Counted from the stretch's first letter, positions 44,333 to 53,789 are shown. The stretch is DNA of 64,000 nucleotides from Streptomyces sp. 6-11-2 (GCF_006540305.1 NZ_BJOR01000002.1:372001-436000); one strand, 5' to 3'. The notes: generated by a model from the letters alone, not told the origin. A program made the numbers and translations.

Positions 44333-44586
44333 ATTTTCTACTTACACCCTCCCGGGCGGCACCGCAGGTGCATGCAGCACCCACGGACCCGGGTGACCGT
44401 TCCCGGACGGCCGGTTTCAACCTGCTCGGCGGCCGCGTCGCCGAGTTGCTGGGCAGGCGGCGGATGTTCCTCACCCGGCTGGGCTTCTTGTCGCGGCAGC
44501 GATGGAGGGAACCCGCCGCGGCGGCCGTCGGCGAGCTCGTGTGGAGACGGTCGCGACCAGGTCCTGGGTCGGGCATCGTGCCGGTC
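44333..44586. other. intergenic 254 nt
   Basis: Between the two phosphatase genes, both on the minus strand. It includes A/T-rich atattttctacttac next to the start of the smaller phosphatase gene, where a promoter is likely. Nothing else was recognised. Confidence 0.4.
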
Positions 44587-47418
44587 TCACTGCACGGGGG
44601 CCGCGTCGGCCAGGAGGGAGCCGGCGCCGTCCGGCGTGCCGGGGAGGGCCTGTTCGGTCCAGATGATCTTGCCGCGGGGGGTGTAGCGGGTTCCCCAGCG
44701 CTGGGCGAATCGGGCCACGAGGAACAGGCCGCGTCCGCCCTCGTCGGTGGCGGTGGCCCTGCGCAGGCGGGGAGAGGTGCTGCTGCCGTCGGCAACCTCG
44801 CAGATCAGGGTGCGGTCGCGCAGCAGGCGCAGGCGGATGGGCTCGGTTCCGTAGCGGATCGCGTTGGTGATCAGTTCGCTGATGATCAACTCGGTGGTGA
44901 AGGCGATCTCCTCCAGGCCCCACACCTCGAGCCGGCGGCCGGCACCGTCGCGGACACGGCGGACGGCCGCGGGGTCCCGTGGTACGTCCCAGGCCGCGAC
45001 CTTGGTGGGGTGGAGCAGGCGGGCGCGGGCTACCAGCAGGGCGATGTCGTCGCGGGGGTGGTCCGGTCGCAGGGCGTCGAAGACTGCCTGGCAGGTGTGC
45101 TCCGGATCGCGGGCCGGGGTGTGCGCGGGTTCGGTGAGGGCCTGCCGCAGCAGGGCGAGGCCGGTGTCGATGTCCCGTTCACGTGTCGCGATCAGGCCGT
45201 CGGTGAACAGCACCAGGCTGGACCCTTCCGGCAGCCGCAGTTCGACGGTTTCAACGGGCAGGCTGCCGCCCAGGCCCAGGCCCAGGGGCGGGGAGCCCGG
45301 TATGTCGGGGAGGACGACCGTGCCGTCCGGAAGGACCAGGGCGGGTCCCGGATGGCCGGCCCTGGCCAGGGCGACCTGTTGGTCCACCGGGTCGTAGATG
45401 GCGTAGAGACACGTGGCCCCGGTGACGTCCTGCTCACCCTCTGGCCCGTCCTGGTCGATCCGGGTGACCAGCTCGTCGAGACTGCCGAGCAGCTCGTCGG
45501 GGGGCAGGTCGAGGGCCGAGAAGTTGTGCACCGCGGTGCGCAGGCGCCCCATGGTGGCGGCGGCGTGCAGGCCGTGGCCGACGACGTCACCGACCACCAG
45601 GGCCACGCGGGCTCCGGACAGGGGGATGACGTCGAACCAGTCGCCGCCCACCCCGGCCTGGGCGGGCAGGTAGCGGTGGGCGACCTCCAGCGCGTTCTGC
45701 TCGGGCAGAACGCGGGGGAGCAGGCTGCGCTGCAAGGCGACGGCCACGATGTGTTCGCGCGTGTAGCGGCGGGCGTTGTCGATGCATACCGCGGCGCGAG
45801 CGGCCAGCTCCTCGGTGACCGGGAGATCTTCTTCCTCGAACCGGCCGCTGTGCTCCGAGCGCCAGAAGGTGACCAGGCCCAGCACCACGCCGCGGGCCTT
45901 GAGCGGCACGCTGATCAGCGAACGGAGCCCCAGGTCGGGCACCAGACGGGCAAGCTCCGGTACCCGCGCGACCCAACTGGGGGAGACGGTCAGATCCCGC
46001 TCCAGCACCGCGTGCCCGCCGGCCAGGGCCATCGCCATCGGGGTGGCCGCGTCCCGGACGACGCGCTCGCCGGCCGCGGGCAACGGAGGTTCCTGCCTCA
46101 CGCCGCGGCACGCGATGCGGAGCAAACCCGCCGTGTCCCCGGGCTCGGCGCCGTGCAGCACGGGCTCCAGCAGCTCGACGGTGGCGTAGTCGGCGAAGCG
46201 GGAAGTCGCGACCTCGGCGACCTCCTCCGCGGTGCGCTTCACGTCCAGGGTGGTGCCTATCCGCATGCCCGCCTCGTACAGCAGCCGCAGCCGCTGCTGG
46301 GCCCGCTCGGCCGAGCCCGCGAGCGCCCGCAACTCGGTGGCGTCCCGCAGCGTCACCGCACAGCCCGCCTGTCCGCCGTAGGGAGCGGTGGGCCTCACGT
46401 TCACGGCCAGCAGCCGTTCCCCCGCGAAGTGCATCTGGTCGGTGACCGGACGGTCCGCCGTCAGCAGGTCGACCATGCCCGCATCCAGGCCCAGGGCGGC
46501 GATGGGGCGCCGCTCCACGTCCGGGGGCAGATCCAGCAGCCGCCGGGCCTCGTCGTTGGCCAGCATCAGCCGCCCGTCTCCGGCGGTGATCAGCACGCCT
46601 TCCCGGACGGCGTGCAGCACGGCGTCGTGGTGCTCGTACATGCGGGTCACCTCCGCCGGGCCGAGGCCGTGAGTCTGCCGGCGCAGCCGTCGGCTCACCA
46701 GCGCCGATCCGCCCGTACCCAGGGCGAGCGCGACGGCGGCCGCCCCCAGTACCACCGGCACCTGCCGCTTCACGACCGCGTTCACGCGCTGGACGGTGAT
46801 CGCGACGGACACCGCACCGACGATCTTCCCGTCCGCCCGGATGACGGGCACGCCCGAGTCCACGGCCGGGCCGCGGGAGGTGGTGAAGGTTCTCGTGACG
46901 GTGAGGCCCTGGACCGTTTGCTGCTGATACGGGCCGATGACGCGCTTCCCGATCAAGGAGGGATCGGGGTGGGTGATACGGATTCCGTCGCGGTCGAAGA
47001 CGACGACGAAGGCGACGCCGGTCTGCTTACGTACCTGCTCGGCACGCGGCTGCAGGATCGCGGTGGGATTGCGACCGGTCAGCGCCCGCGCCGTCCCCGG
47101 TGCGCTCGCGAACGTGTGGGCGACCGCCAGTGTGCGAGCACGGGCGTCCTGCAGGCTGTCGCGCTGGGCCTGGAGCACCAAGGCCGCGACCGCGGCAATG
47201 ACCAGGGCGGCCACGACCGCCGCCTGCAGCAGGAACACCTGCCCGGCGACGCTGCGCCCAAGCCCCCGTACGCGCGACCACCAGGACGGGGCGCGGCGGG
47301 GAGATTCCCGGGGGCACTCGTGATGGGCGAGCTCAGGGCCGGGGATTGAGGAACACGTGTGCCGTCGGCGCAGTGACCATGGCCATGAGACCGGCAATAG
47401 CCTGGAAAGTCCCACCAC
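44587..47418 (-). CDS. SpoIIE-family phosphatase with Cache, PAS, GAF and HATPase domains
   Basis: 943 residues as annotated; the exact start is uncertain because the first 50 residues are Arg/Pro-rich. A membrane segment (60-83), an extracellular Cache-like sensor (90-215, with FVVVFDRDGIRITHPDPSLI) and a second membrane segment (218-240) are followed by a PAS domain (LHAVREGVLITAGDGRLML), a GAF domain (PSWVARVPELARLVPDLG), a PP2C core (PAQAGVGGDWFDVIPLSGAR) and a C-terminal HATPase_c anti-sigma kinase-like domain (TTELIISELITNAIRYGTEP). It may sense an extracellular ligand and both phosphorylate and dephosphorylate an STAS-type partner; no partner is encoded nearby. Confidence 0.85.
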   Translation of the reverse strand: MVGLSRLLPVSWPWSLRRRHTCSSIPGPELAHHECPRESPRRAPSWWSRVRGLGRSVAGQVFLLQAAVVAALVIAAVAALVLQAQRDSLQDARARTLAVAHTFASAPGTARALTGRNPTAILQPRAEQVRKQTGVAFVVVFDRDGIRITHPDPSLIGKRVIGPYQQQTVQGLTVTRTFTTSRGPAVDSGVPVIRADGKIVGAVSVAITVQRVNAVVKRQVPVVLGAAAVALALGTGGSALVSRRLRRQTHGLGPAEVTRMYEHHDAVLHAVREGVLITAGDGRLMLANDEARRLLDLPPDVERRPIAALGLDAGMVDLLTADRPVTDQMHFAGERLLAVNVRPTAPYGGQAGCAVTLRDATELRALAGSAERAQQRLRLLYEAGMRIGTTLDVKRTAEEVAEVATSRFADYATVELLEPVLHGAEPGDTAGLLRIACRGVRQEPPLPAAGERVVRDAATPMAMALAGGHAVLERDLTVSPSWVARVPELARLVPDLGLRSLISVPLKARGVVLGLVTFWRSEHSGRFEEEDLPVTEELAARAAVCIDNARRYTREHIVAVALQRSLLPRVLPEQNALEVAHRYLPAQAGVGGDWFDVIPLSGARVALVVGDVVGHGLHAAATMGRLRTAVHNFSALDLPPDELLGSLDELVTRIDQDGPEGEQDVTGATCLYAIYDPVDQQVALARAGHPGPALVLPDGTVVLPDIPGSPPLGLGLGGSLPVETVELRLPEGSSLVLFTDGLIATRERDIDTGLALLRQALTEPAHTPARDPEHTCQAVFDALRPDHPRDDIALLVARARLLHPTKVAAWDVPRDPAAVRRVRDGAGRRLEVWGLEEIAFTTELIISELITNAIRYGTEPIRLRLLRDRTLICEVADGSSTSPRLRRATATDEGGRGLFLVARFAQRWGTRYTPRGKIIWTEQALPGTPDGAGSLLADAAPVQ

Positions 47419-47571
47419 TCTTCTTTTCTAGCATCGCGTGGCTCCGGAGCCCGGATTCCGGCGCGAGAGGCGAACTGTGCTCCGGGAGCACAGGAGAAAA
47501 GGGCTCGACAGCGATGGAGCGCAGGCTGTGAGGGGTCTCGATGGCACCGCCATAACGGCCTCCCGCATCCA

Positions 47572-49143
47572 CTAGGAACGGGTACAGCGGCCGGTCGGCC
47601 GGTCGGCGGGTGGGCGGCACTGGAGGGGGAAGTCGGCGGCGCTCGTGCTCAGGTAGCGGCCGATGCACGCGTTGGCCGTGGTTCTGCCGCGCGCGGCGCA
47701 GAAGGCCAGTGCGGAGCGTCCGTCGGTGAAGGGGCCCGGAACGTAGATCACCCAGTAGCCCGGGCGCAATGACGCATAGGAGTCGCTGCGGAGCACCTCC
47801 GCTTCGGGCACCGACCGCCGAATCGTGGCGAGCCGTTTGTCACGGTCGGCGATGCCCGCGCTGACGGGATCGGAGTAGAGCTGGGCGACCCAGCGGCCGT
47901 CAGGCAGGGGAGGCTGTTCGGCCGGGGCGGCCGAATGCGTCGCTTCAGCGGTTGGCCGTCCCGTCGGATCCGTCGTCGCGCCCGATGTTGCGTCCTTCGT
48001 CGGGGCCGGCGATGCCCCGGCAGTCCGCTCGGGCGGGGAACTCGCCGCAGTGGTCGCCGGCCGCGTGGACGCCGTGCTCGGCGAGGTGCCCACCGCACTG
48101 TTCGCCCCGTCGTTCCCCGGACCGCGAAGTGTCAGCACCAGCGCGGTCGTCACGGCCGCGGCGGCCGCCAGCACCGCCGCGGCCACCGCGATGACGGCCG
48201 GCTTCCGGTTCCGCGGAAGGCCGGGCGCGAGGGCGGATCTCGGGGTGTCCACCTGGGTGGGCGGATACCCGGGAGGAAGCGCCGGGGCCGGCGGCACCGA
48301 CGCGGTGAGCGTCGGCTGCTCCCAGTGAGGGGCCGAGCCGGACTCCACCCGCGCGAGCATCGCGTCCAGCCGCTCGGCGTGCGGGCGGGCCGCCGGGTCG
48401 CGTACCAGCAGAGCCCGGAGCACGGGGGCAAGGGCGCCGGAGCGCACCGGCGGCGGCACGGGTTCTTCGAGCACCGCGGCGAGGGTGGCGAGTGTCGTGG
48501 CACGCCGCAGTGGGCTGACGCCCTCGACGCTCACATACAGCAGCAGGCCGAGCGACCACAGGTCGGACGCGGGGTCGTCGTCGCGGCCGCGGATGCGCTC
48601 AGGAGCGATGTACTCGGGCGATCCGACGAGTTCGTCCGTCGCCGTCAGCGAGGTCGAGCCCCGCATCCCCGCGATGCCGAAGTCGGTGAGCACGGCCGTT
48701 CCGTCGGCGCGCAGCAGAACGTTGGCGGGTTTGACGTCCCGGTGGTGGATGCCGACCGCATGGGCGGCCCGCAACGCGGACAGCACCTGACGTGCCAGGC
48801 CGGCCGCCTCCACGGGCGTCAGCGGGCCGGCCGAGAGCCGTTCCTGGAGGGAGGGCCCGGGCACCAGCTCCATCACGAGCCACGGGTGGGGATCCGTATC
48901 GACGATGTGATGGATGGTCACGACGTTCGGGTGATGGAGCCGGGCCAGCGCCCGCGCTTCGCGCAGCACGCGCTCACGCGAGACGTCCGACACCTCCGCG
49001 TCCGACCGCACGGCCTTGAGCGCGACCTCCCGTTGCAGCACCGAGTCCCTCGCCCGCCACACCGTCCCCATTCCGCCGCTGCCGAGCTGTTCGATCAGCT
49101 GGAAGCGTCCGTCCACCAGGTCTCCCCCTGCACCCATGCGCAT
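47572..49143 (-). CDS. eukaryote-like Ser/Thr protein kinase with extracellular domain
   Basis: 523 residues. Kinase domain (about 15-270): Gly loop GSGGMGTVWRA (21-31), ATP lysine in VALKAV (Lys43), catalytic HRDVKPAN (134-141) and DFG (154-156), with activation-loop Thr in GSTSLTATDE. A Pro/Ala linker leads to one membrane segment (VIAVAAAVLAAAAAVTTALV, about 315-340), then a Ser/Thr/Pro-rich stretch and a C-terminal extracellular domain with SPOR-like features (WVAQLYSDPVSAGI, YWVIYVPGPFTDG) and several Cys. A PknB/D-type receptor kinase; it could target the neighbouring phosphatase pathway. Confidence 0.88.
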   Translation of the reverse strand: MRMGAGGDLVDGRFQLIEQLGSGGMGTVWRARDSVLQREVALKAVRSDAEVSDVSRERVLREARALARLHHPNVVTIHHIVDTDPHPWLVMELVPGPSLQERLSAGPLTPVEAAGLARQVLSALRAAHAVGIHHRDVKPANVLLRADGTAVLTDFGIAGMRGSTSLTATDELVGSPEYIAPERIRGRDDDPASDLWSLGLLLYVSVEGVSPLRRATTLATLAAVLEEPVPPPVRSGALAPVLRALLVRDPAARPHAERLDAMLARVESGSAPHWEQPTLTASVPPAPALPPGYPPTQVDTPRSALAPGLPRNRKPAVIAVAAAVLAAAAAVTTALVLTLRGPGNDGANSAVGTSPSTASTRPATTAASSPPERTAGASPAPTKDATSGATTDPTGRPTAEATHSAAPAEQPPLPDGRWVAQLYSDPVSAGIADRDKRLATIRRSVPEAEVLRSDSYASLRPGYWVIYVPGPFTDGRSALAFCAARGRTTANACIGRYLSTSAADFPLQCRPPADRPTGRCTRS

Positions 49144-49289
49144 CAGGTTAGGGACTGTGCGAGATTACGGAAGGCGGTTGTACCCGGTATCACGCCGAGG
49201 CCCGGCAGTAGGCATCGTCCGGGTCGTTCGCGGTGTGGGAGCTCTGCTCCCGCACGCACCTGGCTGATAAGAGCGGATGTGACCGAACG

Positions 49290-49335
49290 GACCGGCCTCC
49301 GGCACGTCCCTTCAAGGACGTGCCGGAGGCCGGTC
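49290..49335 (-). terminator. 20-bp perfect hairpin after the His/Trp-rich peptide gene
   Basis: GACCGGCCTCCGGCACGTCC (49290-49309), loop CTTCAA, then its exact complement (49316-49335). It starts 46 nt downstream of the secreted peptide stop. Very strong stem; no U-run. Confidence 0.8.
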
Positions 49336-49381
49336 GGATCGCCGTCGCTCCTGTCGGTGGGCGTCGGCGGTGGTTGCGGGG

Positions 49382-49645
49382 TCAGCGGCGGCAGTCCCGG
49401 TGGGCGGGCTGCCAGACGCGGGTCCAGTAGCCGGCGTGCCTGGCGCGGTGGTGCCGGTCCTGGTATCCCGGGTGCCACAGCCGTGCCCAGTGGCCCGGCG
49501 CCTCCACGCAGTGGCGCGATGGCGCCGGCGGCTGGTGGTGTTGCGGCGCGGCCGACGCGGTGCCGACCGTGCCGACGACCGCGCCCGCGGCCAGGGCCAC
49601 CGCCGCTGCACCCAGGGCCGCAGCCCTCTTCAACCCGTTGATCAT
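49382..49645 (-). CDS. small secreted His/Trp-rich protein
   Basis: 87 residues from ATG 49645 with GAGAGG about 7 nt upstream. A Sec signal peptide (KRAAALGAAAVALAAGAVVG then TVGTASA) leaves a mature region of about 53 residues that contains two related units: APGHWARLWHPGYQDRHH and HAGYWTRVWQPAHRDC, plus two Cys. The pattern HWxRxWxPxxxD repeated is not one I recognise. It could bind metal through its His residues (inference). Monocistronic with a very strong terminator, so probably highly expressed. Confidence 0.78.
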   Translation of the reverse strand: MINGLKRAAALGAAAVALAAGAVVGTVGTASAAPQHHQPPAPSRHCVEAPGHWARLWHPGYQDRHHRARHAGYWTRVWQPAHRDCRR

Positions 49646-49986
49646 GTTCAGGCCTCTCTGTACGAGTCGGGGCTGACGCCCCGTCACTTCCCGGACCGCT
49701 TCGGCCGGGAACGCACCGATCCTCCACTTCGCGACACCCCCGAAATGCCGAAAAACACTGTCTATTGCGAAATGCAAATGGATTTCTCATGTGGCTCAAA
49801 TGTTCATATATGTGTGTCAGGTGTAGCGCGTCATGAGCCGACTTCAGGGCGATCAGCGTGCGCCCGTATGCCCGCGGGAGCCCTCGCGTGCGCGTCATGG
49901 AGGCCAGGGCGCGACCTTTCTCGGGCCGTGGGCTTGATCAGGTCGAGCGTGTGATCGGGACGTGAGCGAGAGCGCCGTGGCGCCCG
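49646..49986. other. intergenic 341 nt
   Basis: Contains A/T-rich segments (e.g. catatatgtgtgt near 49807) likely to hold the promoter of the small secreted protein. No gene is supported. Confidence 0.45.
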
Positions 49987-51231
49987 TCAGGTGCGGCTCG
50001 GTGCCGGTTCCGGCTTGGCGAGAGGCGCCGCCGCGCGACGGGGGAGCAGCAGCGGCGTGGCCAGCAGGAGCGCGCCGGCCAGGCCGATGGCTGTGCGCGG
50101 GCCGAGGAGGCCGCCCAGCACACCCCATGCGGCTGTCAGGAGCGCGGTTGTGGCTTTGGTCGTTACCGTCCAGGCGGTCAGTGTGCGGGTGACCCGGTCG
50201 GTCGTGGTGCGTTCGAGGCGGTAGGTGGCGGAGACCGGGTTGAAGACTCCGCAGCAGAAGATGAGCCCGAGTTCGATGCCCATCACCAGCAGCAGCCCTG
50301 CGGTGCCCGGCCCCAGGAAGGCCAGGCCGAGGGGCCAGAGTGCGCGCAGCGTTCCGGTCACGACCAGGACTTGGTGTTGTCCGTACCGGGTGACGAGTGG
50401 TCGGGCCAGCCGTGAACCGAGCAGTCCACCGATCGAGGGTGCGGCGAAGGCGAGGCCGTACTGCCACGGCGCGAACCCGAGTCGGCCGAGCATCAGGACG
50501 GCCAGCAGCGGCTGGGCGGCCATCACCAGGGCGTTGAACAAGGCGGTGTTGAAGAACAGCGGGCGCAGCGTGGCGTCGGCGAGGATGTACCGCCAGCCGT
50601 CGAGCAGGTCCCCGGCCCGCATGCGCGCGGTCTCCCGGCGTTCGGGCCGCGGCTCGTGCCCGCCCATCGCGCGGATGCCCAGGGCCGAGAGCAGGTAGCT
50701 GACCGCGTCGGCCACCACCGTCGCCACCGGGCCGAGGAGCCCGATCGCGGCGCCGCCCAGCGGCGGTCCGATGATCGTGGTCGTCCAGGACGTGGACTCG
50801 AATCGGGCGTTGGCGATGAGCAGGTCCTCGGCCGGCAGCAGCGTCTTCAGGTACGCGCCGGAGGCGGCGCGGAAGGTGATGTCGGCCGCCGCGACGACGA
50901 CCGAGACCAGCAGGAGCTGAAGGAAGGTGAGCACGCCGAACACGAACGCGGTGGGGATCGTCAGCAGCGCTGCGAACCGGACCAGGTCCGTCGCGATCAG
51001 CACCGGCCGCTTGCGGCGGAACTCCACCCACGGGCCGAGCGGCACCGCCACGGCCGCGCCCACCGCGGTCCCCACGGAGGAAAGCGCGGCGACTTCTGCC
51101 GGTCCGGCGTGCAGCACCCGGATGGCGATCAGCGGGAACGCGCCGAAGGCGAGCCACGTGCCGAGCGCGCTGGTCCCGTACGCTCCCCAGAGCCACCCGA
51201 ACCGTCGGCCCAACCGGTGCCCGTTCCTCAT
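49987..51231 (-). CDS. MFS exporter (DHA3/MFS_3-like)
   Basis: 414 residues with about 12 hydrophobic segments. The N-terminal FGWLWGAYGTSALGTWLAFG and the loop EFRRKRPVLIATDLVRFAAL (the R-K-x-hydrophobic-h-x-x-D motif A of the DHA3 group) are typical of multidrug or siderophore exporters. It is divergent from a LysR remnant, an arrangement common for efflux pumps and their regulators. Substrate unknown. Confidence 0.87.
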   Translation of the reverse strand: MRNGHRLGRRFGWLWGAYGTSALGTWLAFGAFPLIAIRVLHAGPAEVAALSSVGTAVGAAVAVPLGPWVEFRRKRPVLIATDLVRFAALLTIPTAFVFGVLTFLQLLLVSVVVAAADITFRAASGAYLKTLLPAEDLLIANARFESTSWTTTIIGPPLGGAAIGLLGPVATVVADAVSYLLSALGIRAMGGHEPRPERRETARMRAGDLLDGWRYILADATLRPLFFNTALFNALVMAAQPLLAVLMLGRLGFAPWQYGLAFAAPSIGGLLGSRLARPLVTRYGQHQVLVVTGTLRALWPLGLAFLGPGTAGLLLVMGIELGLIFCCGVFNPVSATYRLERTTTDRVTRTLTAWTVTTKATTALLTAAWGVLGGLLGPRTAIGLAGALLLATPLLLPRRAAAPLAKPEPAPSRT

Positions 51232-51332
51232 GCCCGACGCCCCTCGTCACTCACCCGCACAATCGATCCGCGATCGGAAGTATCAAAGCGAGCACCATGC
51301 CCGGGGATCAAACAACCACAGGACGACCCAGC

Positions 51333-51349
51333 CACAACCAGCGGTTGTG
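51333..51349. promoter_or_regulatory. inverted repeat CACAACC-AGC-GGTTGTG
   Basis: 7-bp arms around a 3-nt spacer, 16 nt upstream of the LysR remnant start and 101 nt from the MFS start. Likely the former operator of the lost LysR gene; still intact although the regulator is not. Confidence 0.55.
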
Positions 51350-51365
51350 ACCACGGGGTGTCGCC

Positions 51366-51464
51366 ATGGACCTCGGCGCCGTCCGGACCTTCATCGTCGC
51401 CGCCGACGCGGGCCCGCGGCTCGTGGGGCAGGCTGAACGCCGTCGATCATCGATGTTCACCTGA
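51366..51464 (+). pseudogene. LysR-family regulator N-terminal remnant
   Basis: MDLGAVRTFIVAADAG is the standard LysR opening, but the next helix (which should continue with the AAxxLxxTQ type sequence) is lost and the frame stops after 32 codons. It is divergent from the MFS exporter gene. The exporter may therefore have lost its local regulator or be controlled elsewhere. Confidence 0.7.
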
Positions 51465-51568
51465 ATCCTCGACATTCACGTCACCCACAAGACGCCCGCC
51501 AGCAAGCAGTGGCCGGGTCGGTCGGGAACAGGTGCGGCCACCGCGTGATCATCGGGGCTGTGCGGACT

Positions 51569-53401
51569 CTAGAAGATCGTGCGGTCGCGGGTACGGCCCG
51601 CGGACGGTGTGAGGCCACCGTGGTCACACAGCGCGCAGGGCCGGCGTGCCGTCCGGCCGCCCGCGGTCGGCGCCGGCAGCAGCGCCGCCAGCCTCGCGTA
51701 CGTCCCATTACGGGCCAGGAGTTCCGTGTGCGTGCCCGCTTCCACCAGGCGCCCGGACTCCACCACCAGGATGCGGTCCGCGTCCGCCGCCAGACTCAGA
51801 TCGTGCGTGATCATGATCGTCGTACGGCCTGCCATCAGACGGCGCAGTGGCTGGACGACCCGGCGTGCGGCCAGGCCGTCCAGACCGGCCGTGGGTTCGT
51901 CCAGGATCAGGACCGGGGCGGAGCGCAGCATCGCGCGGGCGATCGCGATGCGCTGGAGCTGTCCGCCGGACAGGGCCGCCGTGCCGGGGGCGATGTGCGT
52001 GTCGTAGCCGTCGGGGAGCGCGGCGATGAAGTCGTGCGCCGCCGCGTCGCCGGCCGCGCGTTCGATCTCCTCGCGGCTCGCACCGCGCCGCCCGGCCTCG
52101 ATGTTCTCGCGGATCGTGCCGCTGAGGACCAGGGTCTGCTGGGGCAGCAGGGTCACGTTCTCGCGCAGGAACTCCAGCGGCAGGTCCGTCAGCGGGACGC
52201 CGTCCAGGCGGATCACGCCCGCCGTGGGGTCGTAGAAGCGGGTGAGGAGTGTGGAGAGCGTGGACTTGCCCGCGCCGCTCGGGCCCGTGACCAGGACCAG
52301 TTCGCCGGGGCTCGCGGCGAACGTGATGTCCCGCAGGGACGCGTGCTCCGCACCCGGGTAGCGGAAGGACACCTCGTGGGAGGTGACCCGGCCGCGCACC
52401 GGCCAGGGGGCGACGGGCCGGGCCGGGTCGGTCACCGCCGGCTCGGCGTCGAGGATCTCGTTCAGGCGTTCGGCACCCGCGGTGGCGGCGGTCAGGGTCA
52501 GACCCAGCTGGCCGAGGCTGCGGAGCGGCGGGTAGAGGTAGCCGAGGAAGGCGGCGAAGGCCAGCAACTGGCCCAACGTCATACGGCTTTGGGAAATCTC
52601 CCACGCCCCGAGCCCGATCACCGCGAGTACGCACAGCGTCTCGACGACCTCGACGAACTGTGCGTACATCTCGCTCGCCCGCGCGCCCCGGACGGATGCC
52701 CGCATCCACGCGCGCGCCTCGTGTTCGAGTCTTTCCTCCTCCGCCCGCCTGCGGTTGTACGCCTGGGTGAGGACGACATTGCCGAGGGACTCCTCGACGA
52801 CCGAGGTGATCGCGCCGTCGGCGGCCCGCTCGTCCTGGGACGCCTCCTTGATGCGGCCGGAGAAGCGGCGCGCCGTGAGGAGGAACAGCGGCGCCAGGAG
52901 AAACGTGGCGAGGGCCAGGTCCCAACGCAGCCAGAACGCCGCCGTCGCGTAGAAGACCGCGGAGAAACCGGCGGAGACCGTGCCGACGAGCCCCGACACG
53001 ACCATCTGTTCGATGGCCTCGACGTCGCCGGTCAGGCGTGCCAGCAGATCGCCCTGGCGGTGTCGCTGGAAGAAGTGCGGCGGCAGGTCCTGGACGTGGC
53101 GGAAGACCTTCGCCCGCAGGCGCAGGACGAATCTCTCCGCCGTCCGGACGGCGAGCGAGTTGCCCAGGTAGCCGACGAGCGCGCCCAGCGCGGCAGCACC
53201 CAGCCAGGCCGCGGCCGGCCCCCAGAAGGCGGCGAGCGAACCCGCCTTCAGGGCGTGGTCGGTGAGCTGGGCGAAGAGCAGGATCGACGCGGTCTCGGCC
53301 AGCGCGGACACGATCACGCACACGATGATCAGCGCCAGCCATCTGCGGTCGCCGCGGGTCAGCGGCCAGAACCGGGCGAACGCGTCCTTGACGTCGCGCA
53401 T
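51569..53401 (-). CDS. ABC exporter half-transporter (membrane plus ATPase domain)
   Basis: 610 residues. The first 320 residues hold about six membrane helices of a type I exporter; the rest is the nucleotide domain: Walker A GPSGAGKST, Q-loop in NVTLLPQQTLVLSGTIRENI, signature LSGGQLQRIAIARAM, Walker B VLILDEPTAGLDG, H-loop ITHDLS. There is no N-terminal C39 peptidase domain. Start ATG 53401 with GAGGAG upstream. It lies downstream of two homologous basic peptide genes on the same strand, separated from them by a hairpin; export of those peptides is a good hypothesis. It needs to homodimerise or find a partner, as no second half is nearby. Confidence 0.88.
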   Translation of the reverse strand: MRDVKDAFARFWPLTRGDRRWLALIIVCVIVSALAETASILLFAQLTDHALKAGSLAAFWGPAAAWLGAAALGALVGYLGNSLAVRTAERFVLRLRAKVFRHVQDLPPHFFQRHRQGDLLARLTGDVEAIEQMVVSGLVGTVSAGFSAVFYATAAFWLRWDLALATFLLAPLFLLTARRFSGRIKEASQDERAADGAITSVVEESLGNVVLTQAYNRRRAEEERLEHEARAWMRASVRGARASEMYAQFVEVVETLCVLAVIGLGAWEISQSRMTLGQLLAFAAFLGYLYPPLRSLGQLGLTLTAATAGAERLNEILDAEPAVTDPARPVAPWPVRGRVTSHEVSFRYPGAEHASLRDITFAASPGELVLVTGPSGAGKSTLSTLLTRFYDPTAGVIRLDGVPLTDLPLEFLRENVTLLPQQTLVLSGTIRENIEAGRRGASREEIERAAGDAAAHDFIAALPDGYDTHIAPGTAALSGGQLQRIAIARAMLRSAPVLILDEPTAGLDGLAARRVVQPLRRLMAGRTTIMITHDLSLAADADRILVVESGRLVEAGTHTELLARNGTYARLAALLPAPTAGGRTARRPCALCDHGGLTPSAGRTRDRTIF

Positions 53402-53463
53402 GTCGGCATCAGCTCCTCTTCGGCTCTTGGGGTTCTCGTCATTCGGTCGCCGGTGACATGGCC

Positions 53464-53501
53464 GAGGCGGGGCCCCGGAGGTGTTCCGGTGACCCCGCCT
53501 C
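53464..53501 (-). terminator. 9-bp hairpin between peptide and exporter genes
   Basis: GAGGCGGGG (53464-53472) pairs with CCCCGCCTC (53493-53501) around a G/C-rich loop with internal pairing. It lies 12 nt downstream of the peptide A stop and 63 nt upstream of the exporter start, so it may give high peptide and low exporter expression. Confidence 0.65.
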
Positions 53502-53512
53502 GTGGCGAGTCG

Positions 53513-53635
53513 TCAGCGCTGGTGGCCGACCGGTCGGCACCACTCGTGCTTCTTCCGGGTGTCCCCCTTGGGGGCGTGCTTCCTCGGGGCCGGCTTCTCG
53601 GTCCTCTTGATGGGGGCGATCTTGTGGAAGCTCAT
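53513..53635 (-). CDS. small basic peptide A (40 residues)
   Basis: From ATG 53635, with GAGGGAG 7 nt upstream, the product begins MSFHKIAPIKR, has a Lys/Pro/Arg-rich centre and ends CRPVGHQR. It has one Cys. The peptide B gene 154 nt upstream encodes a homologue with the same start (MSFHKI), central KPAP and a Cys-Pro-Gly-HQR end, so both are conserved genes and not chance frames. Too short for a Sec signal, highly basic. Candidate RiPP or bacteriocin-like precursor exported by the downstream ABC protein; alternatively a small nucleic-acid-binding protein. Confidence 0.72.
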   Translation of the reverse strand: MSFHKIAPIKRTEKPAPRKHAPKGDTRKKHEWCRPVGHQR

Positions 53636-53789
53636 GGGATTCTCCCTCTTCGGTGAATGGTCGGACAGCGTCCGGGAGTGAATTTCTTGCCGACCGCTCA
53701 CCAGGTGTGAACTGAATTCATGACACCGGCGCCGGTCGGTTTTCCCGGTCAGGTTCGACCCGGCGGGCCGGGCGCCCTGCGCAGGTGGC

